From assembly GCF_012935325.2 (NCBI RefSeq), contig NZ_JABBYG020000012.1:1-64000 (forward strand): a DNA stretch of 64,000 nt, given 5' to 3'. Under the pieces are notes generated by a model. It saw only the letters and a list, made by a program, of their open reading frames with translations, did no database searches and was not told where the DNA came from. The DNA comes from Paenibacillus sp. PL91 (GTDB taxonomy: Bacteria; Bacillota; Bacilli; Paenibacillales; Paenibacillaceae). The first letter of the stretch is position 1. Each line of letters opens with the position of its first letter. Made by a program: the position numbers and the translations under genes. Shown here one piece after another: positions 44,698 through 52,970 of this stretch.

Positions 44698-45013
44698 CGG
44701 CTATTACGTAGGAAGAAGCTCGTAGCGGACACCATATTGTTGGCGTTTCGCACTTCGGATATATAACGACTCTGTAATTCATTCTGTGACAAGCGAGTTT
44801 TAAAGAATGGGAACGAAACTGCTGTAGAGTTTACGGCAAGGTTGCTGTTTTCTGAATATATCTACACAGGGAGGGCATGCATAATTGTACATGACTCCTA
44901 TGGCAGCTGGGATGAAGTAAACGTGTTTGATGAAGAGGCGAATCGTCCCATAGCGAATTAGAAACGGCGCTGCCCTCCAGATGAGAGCAGCGCCGTATTT
45001 ATCATGCCTATAA
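44698..45013. other. Region between the sigma gene and the large secreted protein gene
   Basis: No coding gene. It contains the third ECF41-type promoter (44765-44791, minus strand), with flanks resembling those of the promoter at 43564-43590. The palindromic GGCGCTGC...GCAGCGCC (44966-44993) is a likely terminator for the minus-strand gene at 45014. Confidence 0.5.
44765..44791 (-). promoter_or_regulatory. Third ECF41-type promoter, pointing into the sigma gene's 3' end
   Basis: On the minus strand: TGTCACA, a 16-nt spacer, CGTT. Transcription would start near 44755 and run antisense through the end of the sigma gene. Sequence upstream of its -35 resembles that of the promoter at 43564. Confidence 0.6.
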
Positions 45014-48000
45014 TTATGAGGTGGGATTGACGCGGAAGTACCAAAGCATAGGTTCACCTATGTCTATATTATCGTCCAACTGAACAAGCTGTACAGTCAA
45101 ATGGTAGTCGCCTACTAACGCCAATGTGCTCGTTAACGAAATATCTATCCCTCTGCCCGCAAGATCAAGCTCGCCAACCGTCCCCGAACCCGTTTGAGAT
45201 ACCCTTAGAAGCGTGGAGCCTTGATTATTTGTTTCAATTACGATTCCTTCGCCTTCCTGGGGCTCTTCTCCAAAATCATGGGGACTAACTAATATCCGTA
45301 TTACTTGGCCTGCAACCGGATGATCGTCAGGTCCTAACAAAGTGATGCGATAGCCTATTTCAGCATCATCTGCAAGACCGTAGACATTCGATTTGAATTT
45401 CCATAATCCTTCTACTTCTTGATAGAAATCAACTTCATTAATATTGAAAGAGAATACCGCGTTCGGAGTGACAACGAGCATGCGAGTGTAGCCACCCAGC
45501 ACGACCGTACCTTGCTCAGCTACCTGAAGCAGCTCCGTCTTCTCCTTATAAATGCCGGATTCCTTCAAATTCGAGTCGTAGCTAATCCATTCGTTTTGTG
45601 GATCTTGCAGCTCGTCGAGTGTATAGTTCTCGTCATGTGCTTTGCGCAAAATAAAGCTTCCCTCGGCATTGGATTCGACGATCGATCCATTAAAATGTAC
45701 AGGTAGTCCGGTGAGCGCTTGACCATCCTTCTCCAGCGTTACCTTAACTTGCACCTCGGTATCTAGATCAATGTTCTCTGTTCCAAAATAAAGCGACTGA
45801 AAATAATTGCTATCGATGCCTGCTTTGATTTCCGTAGCAGCATCGTCACTATAAAAAATCTCTACCTTTGGCGTCGGCGACGCAGTTGGCTCCGGCGACG
45901 TAGTCGGCGTCGGTGACGCAGTTGGCTCCGGCGACGCAGTCGGCGCCGGTGACGCAGTTGGCTCTGGCGACGCAGTCGGCGCCGGTGACGCGGTTAGCTC
46001 CGGTGTTGCAGCAGGTGGCGCCACTGTCGGGGCTGGATTTGATCCATTTTTCACCAAGCTGCCAGCCTGCTGCCGTTTTTTCTCCAGCTCCGCTTGCTTT
46101 TGAGCTTTCAAAAATATCTCTTTCTCTGCTGCGGAAAGCTGCTTCAACAAAGCTTCCTCTGCTCGCTTCCTCGCTTCCTCTGCCGCCTTCTTGTTCGCTT
46201 CTTCCTGTTTTTTCTTCAGTTCTCCCATTTGATTCAGCATAGAACCAAACTGAGCTTGCATTTGCTCAAGCAACTTCTTCTGCTGATCTAGCTTTGCTTT
46301 CTTTTCCTCCTCAAAGCGCTTAAGCGCTTGCTGCCGTTTTTCCTCCATCGTGGCTTCCAAGCCCGCTTTCTTATCCAGCGGTTCTACCTTGTCCAGGTCA
46401 AGCTTTTTGCCGACACCGTCAATCTTTTTATTCGCTTCCTCAATCATTTTCTGCAGCTCTTCTTTAGAAATCTTATTCTTATCTAACGCTTCCTTTGCAA
46501 TATTACCAATCAGCTGATCCATATTTTTACCAAACTTCCCCAAGTCCTCCAGCGTCTTTAAGTCAGGAGTCTTTGGATCGCCTGAGGTGGAGCCTCCGGC
46601 GAACTTCTTTTTAAGCTCTTCCAAAAATGCTTCGTTTTCTTTATCAATTTCAGCCTTGTTCTTGATGATTCCCATAATGATATCTGGCGATGCTTCATTT
46701 ATCAGATCCTCCAGATCAATAATGTCAACGGTCTGATCAAGAGGCTCTTCAGAGTTCTCGCCAAGCGTGATCTGCTGCGAAGGATAGACGTACGATTGCG
46801 AGCCGCCCGAACCCCCTGTCGAAGAAGGCTGTACCGTATTACTCGTGGTTGCTGAAACCTTGCCGCTAGCGACAACTAATTTAACCTGGCCTGTTAATGG
46901 ATCGACGGAGGTGAAAATTTGCGTGCCACGTACGGCATTGGTCAACTGACCGGTTTGGACCTCGAAGCGATCTGCAGAATGAGTCAGGTCCGCCACGTGC
47001 GAGAAAATATGTCCGGCAACTACATTCAGGCGTGTCGTCAAAATACCGCTTGCCCCGCGCAATTCGGTCGCAACCAATATGGTGTTGGAACCTACTGAAA
47101 TTTCGTCGCCCTTGTCTTGCGTCCGCAGCTGCGCTGCCGCGTTTGCTCCCGTAGTCAGTTCAGCGCCTTCTCCAAGCTTCATGCCAATATAGGCATCCAC
47201 GGTCAGCATGCCGCCAAAGCTCACCTTCGAATCGCCCCGAAGAGACGTAATCTCCATATACCGTGCGGATTTAGAGCTGGCTTGCGTACCGCTTGAAGCA
47301 ACCGAACCAGAAGTCGAAGAATGCTTAAGCTCGCGAATAATGACCAGCTTATCGCTACCTGCCCACTGCACATCCTTGCCAATGATTTCAGCCACAAGGC
47401 GAAGCGGCGCAATGACACGGCCATTCAAAATGTAAGGTGCAATATCCGCCGTCAGATTACGCTTTTCGCTTCCCGCAGCTTCTATTACCACGTTCCGGTC
47501 ACCGGGAGACAGCGTAATTTTTTGGCTGCCCTTCGTTAGTTGTATTTCCTTCTTGCCCTGAGTTAGCTTGTAGCCAAAAAGCTCACCAATCGCACGAACC
47601 GGAAGCATGACTCGCCCTTGCTTTACCTGGGGTGCAACATCCGAGGCAAGCAGCTTATCGCCGTAAGCTATGGTTATCGCTTGCCCCTTCTTCCACTCAG
47701 CAGGAGGTGTATAGCCTGTCCATTCCCGTATAGCAGCATTGTAGGTATCTGCAATCAGCAGCTTCTTGCCTTGCGCAATTGCCACATCCGATGGCGTATG
47801 AAAGCGAGACTCGCTCTCCGTTCCGTCAGCGAAGCTGCCTTCACCGCTCTGCGAGCCCACAATCGTCGTTACTTTTCCATCCTTCAGCTTGCGAACTACG
47901 TGATTGAGCGCATCGGCAATAACCAATCCCTGTTCCTTCGACCACGCAAGTCCGCGGGGCGAATGAAAGCGCGCCTGAGCAGCCGCACCATCTGCAAAGC

Positions 48001-48919
48001 CATGGTCTGCATAAAGAGCTCCCGCCTGATAAGTAGAAGCTGAAGGCTTTGCACCAGCTGCTGTTGTCACACTTCCTTTAGCAAAATCAATATAACGAAT
48101 CGCCTGATTTCCCGAGTCGCTCACATATAAGTTGCCCTGCGCATCCAGTGCCAGCCCTGCCGGTTCATTGAACTGTGCCTCTGCCAGCGTGCCGTTCCTA
48201 TAGTTTCCCGCAGGTGCAGCCACGCCTGAGCGCAGCTCAACGACTCGCATTGAGGCAGCGCCGATCGTTGTGACTTCGCCTTGCGGAGAAATACGGCGAA
48301 TAACATGATTTAACGTGTCCGCCGCATAAAGCATTCCATCCGATGCAGCTACGACATCCTGCGGGTGATTGAAGGAGGCGGCTTCGCCTTTGCCATCCTT
48401 GAAGCCCTGCACCCCGGAACCCGCTATTGTCGTAACTTTGCCTGCGGCGTCTATTTTTCGAATCGCATGGTTGCCTGCATCTGCTACAAAGACATCTCCC
48501 GCCGCATTAACTGCAAGCCCTGCAGGCTGATTGAAGAAAGCAAGCTTCGATTGTCCATCAAGCCAAGCGCCAGCAGGCAACCCGCTGTCTGCACGCGTAT
48601 TGGACAATGACGCGCCGGCGTAGATACTGCTTTGGCCGTCTGCGATACGTCTAATGACATGATTAGCTGTGTCCGCTACAACAATGGAACCATCCTTAAG
48701 CTGCACGATCCCTCCCGGCAGACGATAAGCCTCGTCCAATTCCCCCAGCGCTGCTCGATCAGGACCGCCAGCAAGCGTCACCGCCATGCCTAGCGGCAGT
48801 CCGTTAAAAGCTGCCCGATCATCCGCCGACACTTTTTCAGCAAAGCCAGTTCCTCCTAAAACGCTTCCAATTAATATAACAATTAAAGCGATGATTCCAA
48901 GCTGTTTCCCTTTACGCAA
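45014..48919 (-). CDS. Large secreted multidomain protein: NHL propeller, copper-amine-oxidase-like, FecR-like, coiled coil, C-terminal beta domain
   Basis: 1301 residues from TTG behind GGGGGG. A signal peptide (to about 31) is followed by six or so NHL repeats (about 55-400; VADTANHVIRRI, FVADAGNHAIRKI, YAADTLNHVIRRI). Next come a copper-amine-oxidase N-terminal-like domain (RVMLPVRAIGELFGYKL and RVIAPLRLVAEIIGK) and a FecR-like domain (GDSKVSFGGML through NAVRGTQIFTSV). A long charged coiled-coil region (about 700-920), an SPEPTA/SPAPTA repeat linker and a C-terminal beta region of about 260 residues without a recognised family complete it. There is no SLH or sortase signal, so wall attachment is unclear. 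The domain set suggests envelope surface scaffolding or signalling. The gene is monocistronic. Confidence 0.85.
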   Translation of the reverse strand: MRKGKQLGIIALIVILIGSVLGGTGFAEKVSADDRAAFNGLPLGMAVTLAGGPDRAALGELDEAYRLPGGIVQLKDGSIVVADTANHVIRRIADGQSSIYAGASLSNTRADSGLPAGAWLDGQSKLAFFNQPAGLAVNAAGDVFVADAGNHAIRKIDAAGKVTTIAGSGVQGFKDGKGEAASFNHPQDVVAASDGMLYAADTLNHVIRRISPQGEVTTIGAASMRVVELRSGVAAPAGNYRNGTLAEAQFNEPAGLALDAQGNLYVSDSGNQAIRYIDFAKGSVTTAAGAKPSASTYQAGALYADHGFADGAAAQARFHSPRGLAWSKEQGLVIADALNHVVRKLKDGKVTTIVGSQSGEGSFADGTESESRFHTPSDVAIAQGKKLLIADTYNAAIREWTGYTPPAEWKKGQAITIAYGDKLLASDVAPQVKQGRVMLPVRAIGELFGYKLTQGKKEIQLTKGSQKITLSPGDRNVVIEAAGSEKRNLTADIAPYILNGRVIAPLRLVAEIIGKDVQWAGSDKLVIIRELKHSSTSGSVASSGTQASSKSARYMEITSLRGDSKVSFGGMLTVDAYIGMKLGEGAELTTGANAAAQLRTQDKGDEISVGSNTILVATELRGASGILTTRLNVVAGHIFSHVADLTHSADRFEVQTGQLTNAVRGTQIFTSVDPLTGQVKLVVASGKVSATTSNTVQPSSTGGSGGSQSYVYPSQQITLGENSEEPLDQTVDIIDLEDLINEASPDIIMGIIKNKAEIDKENEAFLEELKKKFAGGSTSGDPKTPDLKTLEDLGKFGKNMDQLIGNIAKEALDKNKISKEELQKMIEEANKKIDGVGKKLDLDKVEPLDKKAGLEATMEEKRQQALKRFEEEKKAKLDQQKKLLEQMQAQFGSMLNQMGELKKKQEEANKKAAEEARKRAEEALLKQLSAAEKEIFLKAQKQAELEKKRQQAGSLVKNGSNPAPTVAPPAATPELTASPAPTASPEPTASPAPTASPEPTASPTPTTSPEPTASPTPKVEIFYSDDAATEIKAGIDSNYFQSLYFGTENIDLDTEVQVKVTLEKDGQALTGLPVHFNGSIVESNAEGSFILRKAHDENYTLDELQDPQNEWISYDSNLKESGIYKEKTELLQVAEQGTVVLGGYTRMLVVTPNAVFSFNINEVDFYQEVEGLWKFKSNVYGLADDAEIGYRITLLGPDDHPVAGQVIRILVSPHDFGEEPQEGEGIVIETNNQGSTLLRVSQTGSGTVGELDLAGRGIDISLTSTLALVGDYHLTVQLVQLDDNIDIGEPMLWYFRVNPTS
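45871..46008. repeat. 18-bp tandem repeat coding for the SPEPTA/SPAPTA linker
   Basis: About seven 18-bp units of GACGCAGTTGGCTCCGGC type (variants GACGCAGTCGGCGCCGGT) lie inside the secreted-protein gene. They encode alternating Pro-Glu and Pro-Ala blocks. The unit number is likely variable between strains. Confidence 0.75.
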
Positions 48920-49352
48920 GCATATCCCCCCTGTAAAAACTATAAAACTACTTTACCATAATTGCTCATTTTTCTGATTGGTTTTCAAATAATTGTTTTT
49001 AAAAAATAATAGCTAAATTGGATTGGTGTGATATATTCTCCTGTTCATATTCCAAGATTTCAGAGTGGCGTGGTTGCGACAGATAGAGGACTCTGGCGAA
49101 GCTAGTAAAAGAATATGGCTTAACCTGACACAGTCTAGTTAGTCGTTGAAGCATTGATTCTTCCCATGCTATATAAAAATTCCATATTAAAATAATTTAC
49201 AATAAATTACATAAAAATAGCGTTGAAGTATTATTTCGCTGAAGCGTCGTTCGACTGTAGTTGTCATTTTCATAAGTTTGTTTTCGATGTAATGATTAGG
49301 CTGTTCAAGAGGGCAATCTGAAAGAAATCAATGCATGATTTATTTGTTATGA
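48920..49352. other. AT-rich gene-free stretch
   Basis: Upstream region of the minus-strand secreted-protein gene. I see no further gene or clear regulatory site. Confidence 0.4.
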
Positions 49353-49499
49353 TTGAAGAAGGAGTTGATTACCAAACTCACTTATAGCACAGTTTTTGAG
49401 GAAACTGCCGCTGTATTCGATAAGGTGAAAACATATGCCGTCCCAGGTGCCGAACAGACCATGGATCGTCTTGAGGAGCATCTGGCAAGTATGTCTTGA
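49353..49499 (+). CDS. Short hypothetical ORF before a dispersed repeat
   Basis: 48 codons from a TTG without a clear ribosome site (KKELITKLTYSTVFEETAAV, then DRLEEHLASMS). It probably is a fragment. The repeat starts directly at its stop codon. Confidence 0.3.
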   Translation: MKKELITKLTYSTVFEETAAVFDKVKTYAVPGAEQTMDRLEEHLASMS

Positions 49500-49590
49500 C
49501 GCTAAACGGGTAACGATTGCTCAATAAAAATAAGAAACGGCGGCCGACATAATGGCTGCCGTTTTTTCAACTAACGAGCAGGTTACGGTA
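49500..49590. repeat. Full-length copy of the CTAACGGG hairpin repeat
   Basis: Left module GCTAAACGGGTAACGATTGC, a hairpin ACGGCGGCCGACA/TGGCTGCCGT followed by T6, and right module CAACTAACGAGCAGGTTACGG. About 90 bp in all. It also serves as a terminator for whatever reads rightward. Confidence 0.65.
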
Positions 49591-49595
49591 ATAGA

Positions 49596-50003
49596 TTATT
49601 TCGAATTATCGGCGTATACCGCCATCGCTTCGCGCATGAATGCTGCCAGACCGTCACCAAACTGGTCGATGTTTTTAGTGAACCGTCCATCATCCACATA
49701 CAGTTGCCCTAATCCTTTGAAGGCTTCGAGCGAGTAGTAGTGGCCCTTGCTATTCAAAAATGGATACCATTCACCAATTGCCGCTTGAGCTTCTTCTAGT
49801 TCAGGGGCGCAGTTCCGAACGGCCGCAATTTTTACGAAAATCGCAACCATTTCTTCAGTCATTCCTGCTTGTTCTTCCTTAGACAGGCTTCCAATTGAAG
49901 CGTTAGCCTTGTCGACGGCCTCATCCCCCCAACGTTCCCGTGCTTCCTGTTCGTACGGGTTATGGCTAAAATCAAAGCATTCAAATTTCTCTTTGTTTGA
50001 CAT
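49596..50003 (-). CDS. TipAS-like antibiotic-recognition protein
   Basis: 135 residues from ATG 50003 behind AAAGGAGAG. The sequence (NPYEQEARERWGDEAVDKAN, then VKIAAVRNCAPELEEAQAAI and QLYVDDGRFTKNIDQFGDGL) is the TipAS domain that covalently or tightly binds thiopeptides and other drugs in MerR-family TipAL regulators. In Streptomyces the same domain is also made alone from an internal start as a drug-sequestering protein. Here the upstream frame preserves only part of the MerR coiled-coil. The strong internal ribosome site makes the autonomous form the likely product. Confidence 0.75.
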   Translation of the reverse strand: MSNKEKFECFDFSHNPYEQEARERWGDEAVDKANASIGSLSKEEQAGMTEEMVAIFVKIAAVRNCAPELEEAQAAIGEWYPFLNSKGHYYSLEAFKGLGQLYVDDGRFTKNIDQFGDGLAAFMREAMAVYADNSK

Positions 50004-50240
50004 TTGAATCTCTCCTTTCGTGTACCGTATTGTCTTATCAATCGTCGCTATCATTTTATCGAGGCGGGCACGTTTATCGAGCAGCATCTTTTGATGCATT
50101 TCCAACGCTTCCAGTCGATCGAATGACGGATCGTTGATAATCTCACTAATTCTTTTTAGCGGGAGGCCAAAGAACAGAATTTGTTGCAGCATCACGAGAT
50201 TGGTGTCGGAGCGTGAGAGTCAACGCCAAGATTTCATCCA
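50004..50240 (-). pseudogene. Decayed MerR DNA-binding part upstream of the TipAS domain
   Basis: The frame continues upstream of the TipAS start to 50195 and, without a start, to about 50222. It reads RSDTNLVMLQQILFFGLPLKRISEI. This is the end of a MerR helix-turn-helix region and the dimerisation helix, but three residues (typically REL before GFPL) and the whole DNA-binding motif are missing. A stop precedes it. The gene has lost its promoter-binding function. Confidence 0.6.
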
Positions 50241-50648
50241 ATCAGAAGAAGCCACGAAAATGTTGGGACTCTAGAGGATGAGAAGCTTTATTTGGTGCCG
50301 TGCAAGGAAGAGGAGCGTTTCGGAGATTTAAAGAGAACATGGTAACGCAAACGTTGGTACAAGTACAAAGAGAACACTTTATTTATTTTAGAGCACCAAC
50401 ATGCCGCTATTGATTAAGAGAACAAAAAGTTTTTCATTTTAACACACCGTAAAGTATACAACAAGAAAGAAAATATTCATTCGGAAAAACCAACTCGCCC
50501 TAAAAAGAATAAAAACTGCAATACTGCTGGTTTTTTCTAGCCTTTAACGCATAGGAGACGTTTACATACCAATTTTTGCAGGTTTAATGCTCTTATAAAA
50601 GATATTTATAATACACATGAGACTAACAACGGGGAGAGATAATAGATT
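50241..50648. other. Region with unidentified fragments
   Basis: AT-rich sequence without an intact gene. A short open stretch around 50277-50346 (DEKLYLVPCKEEERFGDLKR) may be a relic. The 3' part holds the promoter of the NlpC/P60 gene, not precisely placed. Confidence 0.35.
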
Positions 50649-51161
50649 ATGAAAAAAGGATTTAAAACAAAAATCGCAATCTTGATGTTAGCCGTCAGTT
50701 TGCCTGCTACCTCATTATTAGCGAGTGTCGATGCTGCTTCATCTGTAGAAGCCAAAAGAAATAAGGTTGTCCAAACAGCGCTATCTTTGAAAAATAAGGT
50801 CGATTATGTGAACTGGAAAAATAGACAAGAAACCCGTGCACCATATAAAACAGACTGTTCAGGCTTCACATACCTTGCATACAGACTTGCAAATGTCGGC
50901 GTAAAACTTGTTAATAAAGATGATGACGATCAAGCAAAAGTTGGTCAGAAGATTTCATGGGGGAACTTAAAAAAAGGTGACCTGGTTTTCTTTTGGCTCA
51001 ACAGTAGGGACAAGAAGGATGTCGGTCATGTTGGAATCTACATTGGCGACGGAAAAATGATTCATAACATTACCGCCAAGAGAGATGTTATTATTACAAA
51101 TATTTATAAGAACAGCTATTACAAAGATAGATTTATTGTAGCAAGACGGGTAATTAAGTAG
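50649..51161 (+). CDS. Secreted NlpC/P60 peptidoglycan hydrolase
   Basis: 170 residues with a signal peptide (KKGFKTKIAILMLAVSLPAT, cleavage near DAA at 30). An NlpC/P60 domain follows with catalytic Cys70 (TDCSGFTYLAY), His127 (DVGHVGIYIGDG) and the third polar residue His139 (MIHN). It should cut gamma-glutamyl-diamino acid peptide bonds in wall peptides. There is no separate wall-binding domain. GGGGAGA precedes the ATG. The gene is more AT-rich than its neighbours and ends in a terminator, so it is a self-contained unit possibly acquired by transfer. Confidence 0.85.
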   Translation: MKKGFKTKIAILMLAVSLPATSLLASVDAASSVEAKRNKVVQTALSLKNKVDYVNWKNRQETRAPYKTDCSGFTYLAYRLANVGVKLVNKDDDDQAKVGQKISWGNLKKGDLVFFWLNSRDKKDVGHVGIYIGDGKMIHNITAKRDVIITNIYKNSYYKDRFIVARRVIK

Positions 51162-51190
51162 GAGCGCGTATTCTCTAAGATCTGAAAATA

Positions 51191-51235
51191 AAAAAGATCA
51201 CTCAACCCTCAAGTGGGAATAGGAGTGATCTTTTT
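51191..51235 (+). terminator. Terminator of the NlpC/P60 gene
   Basis: AAAAAGATCACTC/GAGTGATCTTTTT perfect 13-bp stem, 30 nt after the stop. Confidence 0.85.
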
Positions 51236-51291
51236 CGTTTTTATTTTCCTGAATTGAAGGAATAGAAGGGGGGGAACGTGGTAGTCCGCAG

Positions 51292-51957
51292 ATGAATGAA
51301 CAAGGGAAGCCCAGCGATACACCTGATTTTTCAAGCGGGAAGCCGGTGGTTAGCCTTAAGACCGTTGATTTAGTAGAAGATTTTTTGGAGGGACATGCTC
51401 AGATTTTACCTATCAATCATGTGCAGCATGAGCTGTACATAATCAATGTACATCATGTATTAGATGCAATCGACTATCAATATGCTGTAGTCGATCGTTA
51501 TGATGACGGTACTTTCCGGAAATTTCGCGAATACGCTTTTTTAGAAGACAAACTGATTGATCAGCACATATTCAAGATTCCGGAACAACCTTTAATCAAG
51601 GTGTTTGTATCCGATTTATTTCGGGAAAGATGCCTATCAGCGAACTTAAAAGGCTTTACTTTTATAGAAGTATGGGATTCCGAAAAAGAAAGCACTACAA
51701 AGAACTCTGATCTAGTCGTTTATGGAATCACGGACATCCCAGCGATTTCCGTGGGTTACGCGGATGCAGCGCAACTTCTCTTGAACGGGAAAGCAATAGC
51801 AAGCGGCAAGTGGAAGCTGCAAAAGGACGAAATAGGAAACATATTGCTAGGGGAGTTGTTGGACGATGGTGAATACCATTGGATCGATCCGGTTTACTAC
51901 CTGCCAATATTTCATGAATTAAAATGGCAGGAAGTTGAACATTCTGATATTCCATAG
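51292..51957 (+). CDS. Imm11-family (DUF1629) immunity-like protein
   Basis: 221 residues. The stretch PVVSLKTVDLVEDFLEGHAQ, INVHHVLDAIDYQYA, DQHIFKIPEQPLIKVFVSDLF and LKGFTFIEVWDSE follows the pattern of the Imm11/DUF1629 family, found as immunity partners of polymorphic toxins. The C-terminal 60 residues (VGYADAAQLLLNGKAIASGK) form an extra segment. The start is weak (no clear site), and the usual N-terminal part of the family seems shortened. No toxin gene is adjacent, so it is an orphan. It lies between a terminator and a dispersed repeat. Confidence 0.6.
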   Translation: MNEQGKPSDTPDFSSGKPVVSLKTVDLVEDFLEGHAQILPINHVQHELYIINVHHVLDAIDYQYAVVDRYDDGTFRKFREYAFLEDKLIDQHIFKIPEQPLIKVFVSDLFRERCLSANLKGFTFIEVWDSEKESTTKNSDLVVYGITDIPAISVGYADAAQLLLNGKAIASGKWKLQKDEIGNILLGELLDDGEYHWIDPVYYLPIFHELKWQEVEHSDIP

Positions 51958-51998
51958 TTAAACTCTTTGAATTGCCAAGTATGTGCATGCCTATTGAT

Positions 51999-52092
51999 TA
52001 AGCAAACGGGACACGATAATTCAATGACTACAAAAAAAACGGCAGCCGACATATGGGTTGCCGTCTTCTCAACGAACCGGCAGGATAGTTAT
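51999..52092. repeat. Full-length copy of the CTAACGGG hairpin repeat
   Basis: Left module AAGCAAACGGGACACGATAA, hairpin ACGGCAGCCGACAT/ATGGGTTGCCGT, right module CAACGAACCGGCAGGATAGTT. It begins 42 nt after the Imm11-like stop. Confidence 0.65.
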
Positions 52093-52096
52093 AAAC

Positions 52097-52122
52097 AAAA
52101 AAACACCGGTGGTCGGTGTTTT
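52097..52122. terminator. Bidirectional terminator
   Basis: AAAAACACCG/CGGTGTTTTT with loop GTGGT. It serves the minus-strand SRPBCC gene ending at 52146. Confidence 0.75.
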
Positions 52123-52145
52123 TAGCTTCGGCTATATCAAATTGT

Positions 52146-52631
52146 TTATATCTTTAGGTATTCGGCTAATTGATCGAAGGTTCCGGTAAATCCGTCCTGA
52201 ACGATCTCACGTGAAGAAAAGAAGGTTTTGTTCTCTTCCTCAGTCGGGGATACGGGAACAATAATCGTTGTAAGAGTTGTTTTTCCTTTGTCCTCGATGA
52301 ACGTCATGGTATTCAAGGTTTCCAGTGGCCAATTTGCGTCAAAGGGTGCACGTATAACGTTACCTTCCTCATCAGAAAAGAAACTGGTGTAAACGATTTT
52401 CTCCGATGCAACAAGTTCACTGTATACAAATTTAACCCACATTATGTCGCCGTCAGCAGGTTTCTGGCTGTAGTGAAAGACACCGCCCGGCCGGAAATCT
52501 GCTTTCGCAACATGAAACGCCCACCCTTTTGGCCCCCACCAGTTCCGCAGATGTTGTGATTCGGTGAATGCCTTAAACACAAGTTCTCGTGGAGCATTGA
52601 AAGTATAAGTGATTTCGATTTGAGTTGACAT
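52146..52631 (-). CDS. SRPBCC (AHSA1-like) protein
   Basis: 161 residues with the START/AHSA1 fold pattern: ITYTFNAPRELVFKAFTESQHLRNWWGPKGW, FRPGGVFHYSQK, EKIVYTSFF and a final GTFDQLAEYLK. These small lipid- or ligand-binding proteins are commonly encoded right after an ArsR regulator, and a broken arsR lies just upstream here. I start at ATG 52631 with GGAGGA 6 nt before. The longer frame to 52778 is read-through of the damaged intergenic region. Function unknown. Confidence 0.85.
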   Translation of the reverse strand: MSTQIEITYTFNAPRELVFKAFTESQHLRNWWGPKGWAFHVAKADFRPGGVFHYSQKPADGDIMWVKFVYSELVASEKIVYTSFFSDEEGNVIRAPFDANWPLETLNTMTFIEDKGKTTLTTIIVPVSPTEEENKTFFSSREIVQDGFTGTFDQLAEYLKI

Positions 52632-52758
52632 TGCGATTCCTCCAATAATCTTTTTTGTATTCCTCTCTTTTGCAGATCCTTCCCAATTACCGTCTCCGGC
52701 ATTCAATGAGCCTCCGCAATGATGTAGGATGCAGTTGTGCATTACGCCATTTCCGCTG

Positions 52759-52970
52759 TTACTTTTCTTGCAACTCACGTAAATAATCGTCCAAGCGCTC
52801 CAATCTACCCTCCCAAATGGTTCGAAACGAATGAATCCAATCGTTCAGTTCCAAGAAGGGCTGCTGCCGGCTATCTCGCCTACAGTAAGGGGACCGTCAC
52901 GCAAAAGCTCGACAATGTATAATCGGTTGGGCTCGGCAAGTGCACTCAATGTTGTTAAGTTCTCGCTCAT
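52759..52970 (-). pseudogene. arsR-family regulator with internal deletion
   Basis: ATG at 52970 starts MSENLTTLSALAEPNRLYIVELLRDGPLTVGEIAG, a typical ArsR winged helix N-terminus. After about 120 nt the recognition helix and wing are missing. The sequence jumps to the C-terminal helix (ELNDWIHSFRTIWEGRLERLDDYLRELQEK) in another frame. It once regulated the SRPBCC gene downstream. Confidence 0.75.

Noticed and set aside
45871..46008. CRISPR-like regular repeat
   Set aside because: Units are 18 bp, directly adjacent without spacers and in frame inside a gene coding for a Pro-rich linker.
23942..52092. The CTAACGGG...GATAGTT repeats as integron attC sites, since they flank small genes and contain AAC and GTT ends
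   Set aside because: The required RYYYAAC and GTTRRRY core boxes and paired inner boxes are not present, orientation varies, and no integron integrase is in the window.
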